This document shows, in pieces, positions 4,959 to 5,783 of a stretch of 5,783 nt of DNA. The notes under the pieces were generated by a model. It was not told the DNA's origin. It did not search any database and worked only from the letters and a program-made list of their open reading frames with translations. The translations under genes were made by a program, and so were the position numbers. Each line of letters opens with the position of its first letter. Within the stretch, counting starts at the first letter, position 1. The stretch is from the NCBI GenBank assembly GCA_029077775.1, contig JAQNCU010000202.1:1-5783 (forward strand). Direction: 5' to 3'. Source of the stretch: Acidocella sp. GTDB taxonomy: Bacteria > Pseudomonadota > Alphaproteobacteria > Acetobacterales > Acetobacteraceae.

Positions 4959-5783
4959 ATGGACCAGGGGGTTTTGCCGAGTTATGAGCGCGGGCATTGG
5001 GCAGTGCCGACGGCGGGGATGGTGCCTGTGCTGTCAGCGTTGGATGGCGAGATTATCGCCCGGGTCGGCACGGGGGGCGTGAATTTCAAGGCCATGGCGG
5101 GCTATGCGCGGGAGGTTGGCGGGCCCGGCTTGCGGGCGCTGACCTTCCACCAGCGGGCTTTGATGCTGAAGGCCCTGGCGGCGGCGATTCTGGCGCGCAA
5201 GGAGGAGCTTTATGCGCTGTCGGCCTATACCGGGGCGACACGGCGCGATGGCTGGGTGGATATCGAGGGCGGGACGGGCACGCTTTCGAGCTATGCCTCA
5301 AAGGGGCGGCGGGAGCTGCCCAATGAACGGTTTTTTCTCGATGGTGAGCCGGAAATGCTCGCCAAAAGCGGCGCGTTCATGGGGCAGCATATTTACACCT
5401 CGCGCCAGGGCGTTGCCGTGCATATCAATGCGTTCAATTTTCCGGTTTGGGGGATGTTGGAGAAGCTGGGGCCTTGTTTGCTGGCGGGCATGCCCGCGAT
5501 TGTGAAGCCCGCCACGGCATCGGCCTATGTTGCGGCGCATTGCTTCAAGATTATGATCGAGGCGGAGATTTTGCCGCCGGGGGCATTGCAGCTGATTTGC
5601 GGCGGGGTTGGCGATTTGCTGGATCATCTTGGCGGGCAGGATGTGCTGTCATTCACAGGCTCGGCCGCGACCGCGCAGCGTTTGCAGGCGCACCCGGTGA
5701 TGGCGCGGGAGAGCGTGCGCTTTATCGCCGAGCGCGACAGCCTGAATGCCGTGATGCTGGGGCCGGATGCAGGTGTGGAGAGC
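4959..5783 (+). CDS. paaZ: Oxepin-CoA hydrolase / 3-oxo-5,6-didehydrosuberyl-CoA semialdehyde dehydrogenase PaaZ (3' end cut by window edge)
   Basis: PaaZ opens the oxepin-CoA ring and oxidises the resulting aldehyde with NADP+. In E. coli the hydrolase is a C-terminal MaoC-like domain and the dehydrogenase is N-terminal. Only 275 codons are visible, all within the aldehyde dehydrogenase domain (E. coli PaaZ is about 681 residues). Clear family blocks are LYALSAYTGATRRDGWVDIEGG (84-105), VAVHINAFNFPVWGMLEKL (152-170), AIVKPATA (180-187, Lys183 at the cofactor site), LICGGVGDLLDHL (212-224), SFTGSAAT (231-238) and ERDSLN (258-263), where Glu258 matches the conserved E. coli active-site Glu. 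The catalytic Cys and any MaoC domain lie beyond the edge, so whether the protein is bifunctional cannot be judged here. It is divergent from paaI-paaABCDE and shares their control region. Confidence 0.95.
   Translation, partial: MDQGVLPSYERGHWAVPTAGMVPVLSALDGEIIARVGTGGVNFKAMAGYAREVGGPGLRALTFHQRALMLKALAAAILARKEELYALSAYTGATRRDGWVDIEGGTGTLSSYASKGRRELPNERFFLDGEPEMLAKSGAFMGQHIYTSRQGVAVHINAFNFPVWGMLEKLGPCLLAGMPAIVKPATASAYVAAHCFKIMIEAEILPPGALQLICGGVGDLLDHLGGQDVLSFTGSAATAQRLQAHPVMARESVRFIAERDSLNAVMLGPDAGVES

Noticed and set aside
5371..5379. GCGCGTTCA in paaZ as a second operator half-site
   Set aside because: It is a short single half-site within coding sequence with no symmetrical partner; GC-rich DNA gives such matches by chance.
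5298..5627. Minus-strand 109-residue frame inside paaZ
   Set aside because: It is antisense to conserved PaaZ blocks such as INAFNFP and shows no domain of its own.
1..5783. CRISPR arrays, tRNA/rRNA genes, insertion sequences or attachment sites
   Set aside because: I found no periodic repeats, no tRNA-like cloverleaf sequence, no transposase and no terminal inverted repeats; nearly all the window is accounted for by paa genes and the ABC ATPase.

Overview
The window is a compact phenylacetate (phenylacetyl-CoA) catabolic locus. It encodes the ring 1,2-phenylacetyl-CoA epoxidase PaaABCDE, the thioesterase PaaI, the first 275 codons of the ring-opening enzyme PaaZ, and most of an ABC-transporter ATPase. 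The DNA is GC-rich with GC-biased third codon positions, so long spurious open frames appear on both strands. The proteins clearly resemble the E. coli Paa proteins but differ in detail. I would guess a GC-rich proteobacterium, perhaps an alphaproteobacterium of the Acetobacteraceae type; that assignment is low-confidence inference.

Layout from left to right: (1) 1-662, minus strand, ABC ATPase cut by the left edge. (2) 689-1771, minus, paaE reductase. (3) 1772-1868, an intercistronic segment; an inverted repeat that would fold as a strong RNA hairpin spans the paaD stop codon and the start of this segment. (4) 1869-2375 paaD, 2380-3081 paaC, 3081-3365 paaB and 3367-4353 paaA, all minus and packed with gaps of -1 to +4 nt. 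(5) 4403-4840, minus, paaI. (6) 4841-4958, an AT-rich divergent control region carrying a perfect 22-bp palindrome. (7) 4959-5783, plus, paaZ, cut by the right edge.

Transcription on the minus strand therefore probably runs paaI-paaA-paaB-paaC-paaD-paaE-ABC ATPase, with paaZ read divergently from the same control region. PaaA (catalytic diiron subunit), PaaC (structural partner) and PaaB form the oxygenase; PaaE feeds it electrons from NAD(P)H; PaaD is needed in vivo, probably for metal-cofactor assembly. The epoxide is isomerised by PaaG (not in this window) to an oxepin, which PaaZ opens and oxidises. PaaI removes CoA from dead-end intermediates. No paaF, G, H, J, K, phenylacetate permease or regulator gene lies in the window.

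I do not see an undescribed enzymatic system. The points worth a second look are the 22-bp palindromic operator candidate, the paaD/paaE hairpin, a run of ten C inside paaD, and the transporter ATPase apparently belonging to the same operon.
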